Notes under the pieces: generated by a model
Databases searched by the model: none
Told to the model about the DNA's origin: nothing
Seen by the model: only the letters and a program-made list of their open reading frames with translations
Shown here: one piece after another, positions 5,947 through 6,492 of the stretch
Position numbering within the stretch: the first letter of the stretch is position 1
Layout: each line of letters starts with the position of its first letter
Assembly: GCA_036003885.1 (NCBI GenBank)
Contig: DASYSA010000070.1
Span: 1 to 6,492, forward strand
From: DASYSA01 sp036003885
GTDB lineage: Bacteria > Acidobacteriota > Blastocatellia > UBA7656
DNA length: 6,492 nt
Reading direction: 5' to 3'
Translations under genes and position numbers: made by a program

Positions 5947-6035
5947 GGTTTATGGTCAATGGTCTATGGTCTATGGTTTATGGTCTATGGTTTATGGTTC
6001 AGGCACCATAGACCACAAACCACAAACCATAGACC
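5947..6035. repeat. 7-bp tandem repeat GGTYTAT with inverted array (long hairpin)
   Basis: Directly after the acetyltransferase stop codon come seven head-to-tail 7-bp units: GGTTTAT, GGTCAAT, GGTCTAT, GGTCTAT, GGTTTAT, GGTCTAT, GGTTTAT (5947-5995), then GGTTC. After the spacer ending in AGGC, the opposite orientation follows: ACC, ATAGACC, ACAAACC, ACAAACC, ATAGACC (6005-6035). The 31-nt arms 5968-5998 and 6005-6035 can pair around a 6-nt loop with a few mismatches and one G-U. It fills most of the 113-nt gap and ends about 11 nt before the ribosome binding site of the next gene. There is no T-run after it, so an intrinsic terminator is unlikely. Confidence 0.85.
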
Positions 6036-6059
6036 AATCAGACCAGAGGAGATAGAGCG

Positions 6060-6464
6060 ATGACCTATTCCTTCAACACCCCGGCCCACGAGGAGATCTG
6101 GCAAATCGTAAAGGAGATCAACGACTCCTGGGTGTTGGGCCGCCCGGAGAACCTGGATAACTACTTTCACAAAGAGATCGTCTTCGTCGCGCCCGGATTC
6201 TCCCAGCGAATTGAAGGCCGAACTGCCTGCGTGGACAGCTTTCGCGACTTTTGCGCCAGTGCCAAAGTGCGGTCCTTCAAGCCGGCCGATCCCGCGATCG
6301 ATATTTGCAAGGAGACCGCCATCGCAACATATAGCTTCAAGGTCGAGTATGACATGAAAAACGAGACCTTCGATGAAGGAGGAAGGGATGTGTGGGTGTT
6401 CATTCGCGACAAGGATAGGTGGTTGGCGGTATGGCGAACAATCATTCCCGTGCAGACGAAGTGA
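6060..6464 (+). CDS. SnoaL/DUF4440-like NTF2-fold protein
   Basis: The 134-residue protein has the layout of the NTF2-like superfamily. N-terminal helices (about 8-40, with the typical WVLGRPENLDNYFHKEIVF) are followed by VAPGFSQRIEGRTACVDSFRDF (43-64), the usual loop and helix over the cavity. A curved beta-sheet comes next (AIATYSFKVEYDM 87-99, RDVWVFIRDKDRWLAVWRTIIP 109-130). Family members include polyketide cyclases, isomerases and binding proteins of unknown role, and no catalytic residue can be named with confidence. It lacks a signal peptide, so it is cytosolic. AGGAG (6047-6051) lies 8 nt before the ATG. The long GGTYTAT hairpin lies just upstream. No promoter was recognised, so it may be read through from the acetyltransferase gene. 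Confidence 0.88.
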   Translation: MTYSFNTPAHEEIWQIVKEINDSWVLGRPENLDNYFHKEIVFVAPGFSQRIEGRTACVDSFRDFCASAKVRSFKPADPAIDICKETAIATYSFKVEYDMKNETFDEGGRDVWVFIRDKDRWLAVWRTIIPVQTK

Positions 6465-6492
6465 ATCGTCAGCTGACAGCCTGTTTGCTTCG

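Noticed and set aside
5947..6035. CRISPR array or intrinsic terminator in the GGTYTAT region
   Set aside because: The units are contiguous 7-mers with no unique spacers, and the hairpin is not followed by a T-run.

Overview
The window is a piece of bacterial chromosome with ordinary gene density and moderately high GC. It holds seven protein genes, two on the minus strand at the left and five on the plus strand. There is no RNA gene, phage or IS gene, CRISPR array or defence cassette. The mix of genes and the word-like 7- to 9-bp intergenic repeats suggest a soil bacterium, perhaps Acidobacteriota (Blastocatellia-like). That assignment is a low-confidence impression, since no marker gene is present.

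Left part (1-2245, minus strand): a two-gene operon encodes a pair of acyl-CoA dehydrogenases. The promoter-proximal gene encodes a full-length 398-residue protein with the catalytic glutamate. After a 24-nt gap comes a divergent partner, cut by the left window edge after 341 residues. The order and N-termini resemble large/small heteromeric pairs of the pimeloyl-CoA dehydrogenase (PimC/PimD) type, so the pair probably makes one FAD enzyme for an unusual acyl-CoA.

Middle (2246-4625): a divergent intergenic region carries a credible promoter on each strand, with a repeat-derived hairpin between them. It is followed by a gene for a small ankyrin-repeat lipoprotein and by nadB, L-aspartate oxidase, the first enzyme of de novo NAD synthesis. 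nadB has all its key residues but no clear ribosome binding site, and an extended -10 motif lies just upstream, so it could be leaderless.

Right part (4626-6492): three small genes follow, each preceded by non-coding DNA. They encode an unrecognised beta-rich 142-residue protein behind a near-consensus promoter, a GNAT acetyltransferase of the RimJ/RimL type, and an NTF2-fold SnoaL/DUF4440-like protein. No shared pathway connects these to nadB or to the dehydrogenases.

The most notable structure is non-coding. Three intergenic regions each hold a different family of short degenerate tandem repeats: 9-bp CACGAATTA, 7-bp GAGAATT and 7-bp GGTYTAT. Each occurs partly in inverted orientation, so each can fold into a hairpin. 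One runs into the 3' end of nadB and supplies its stop codon. I found no convincing new multi-gene system; these repeats are the best lead.
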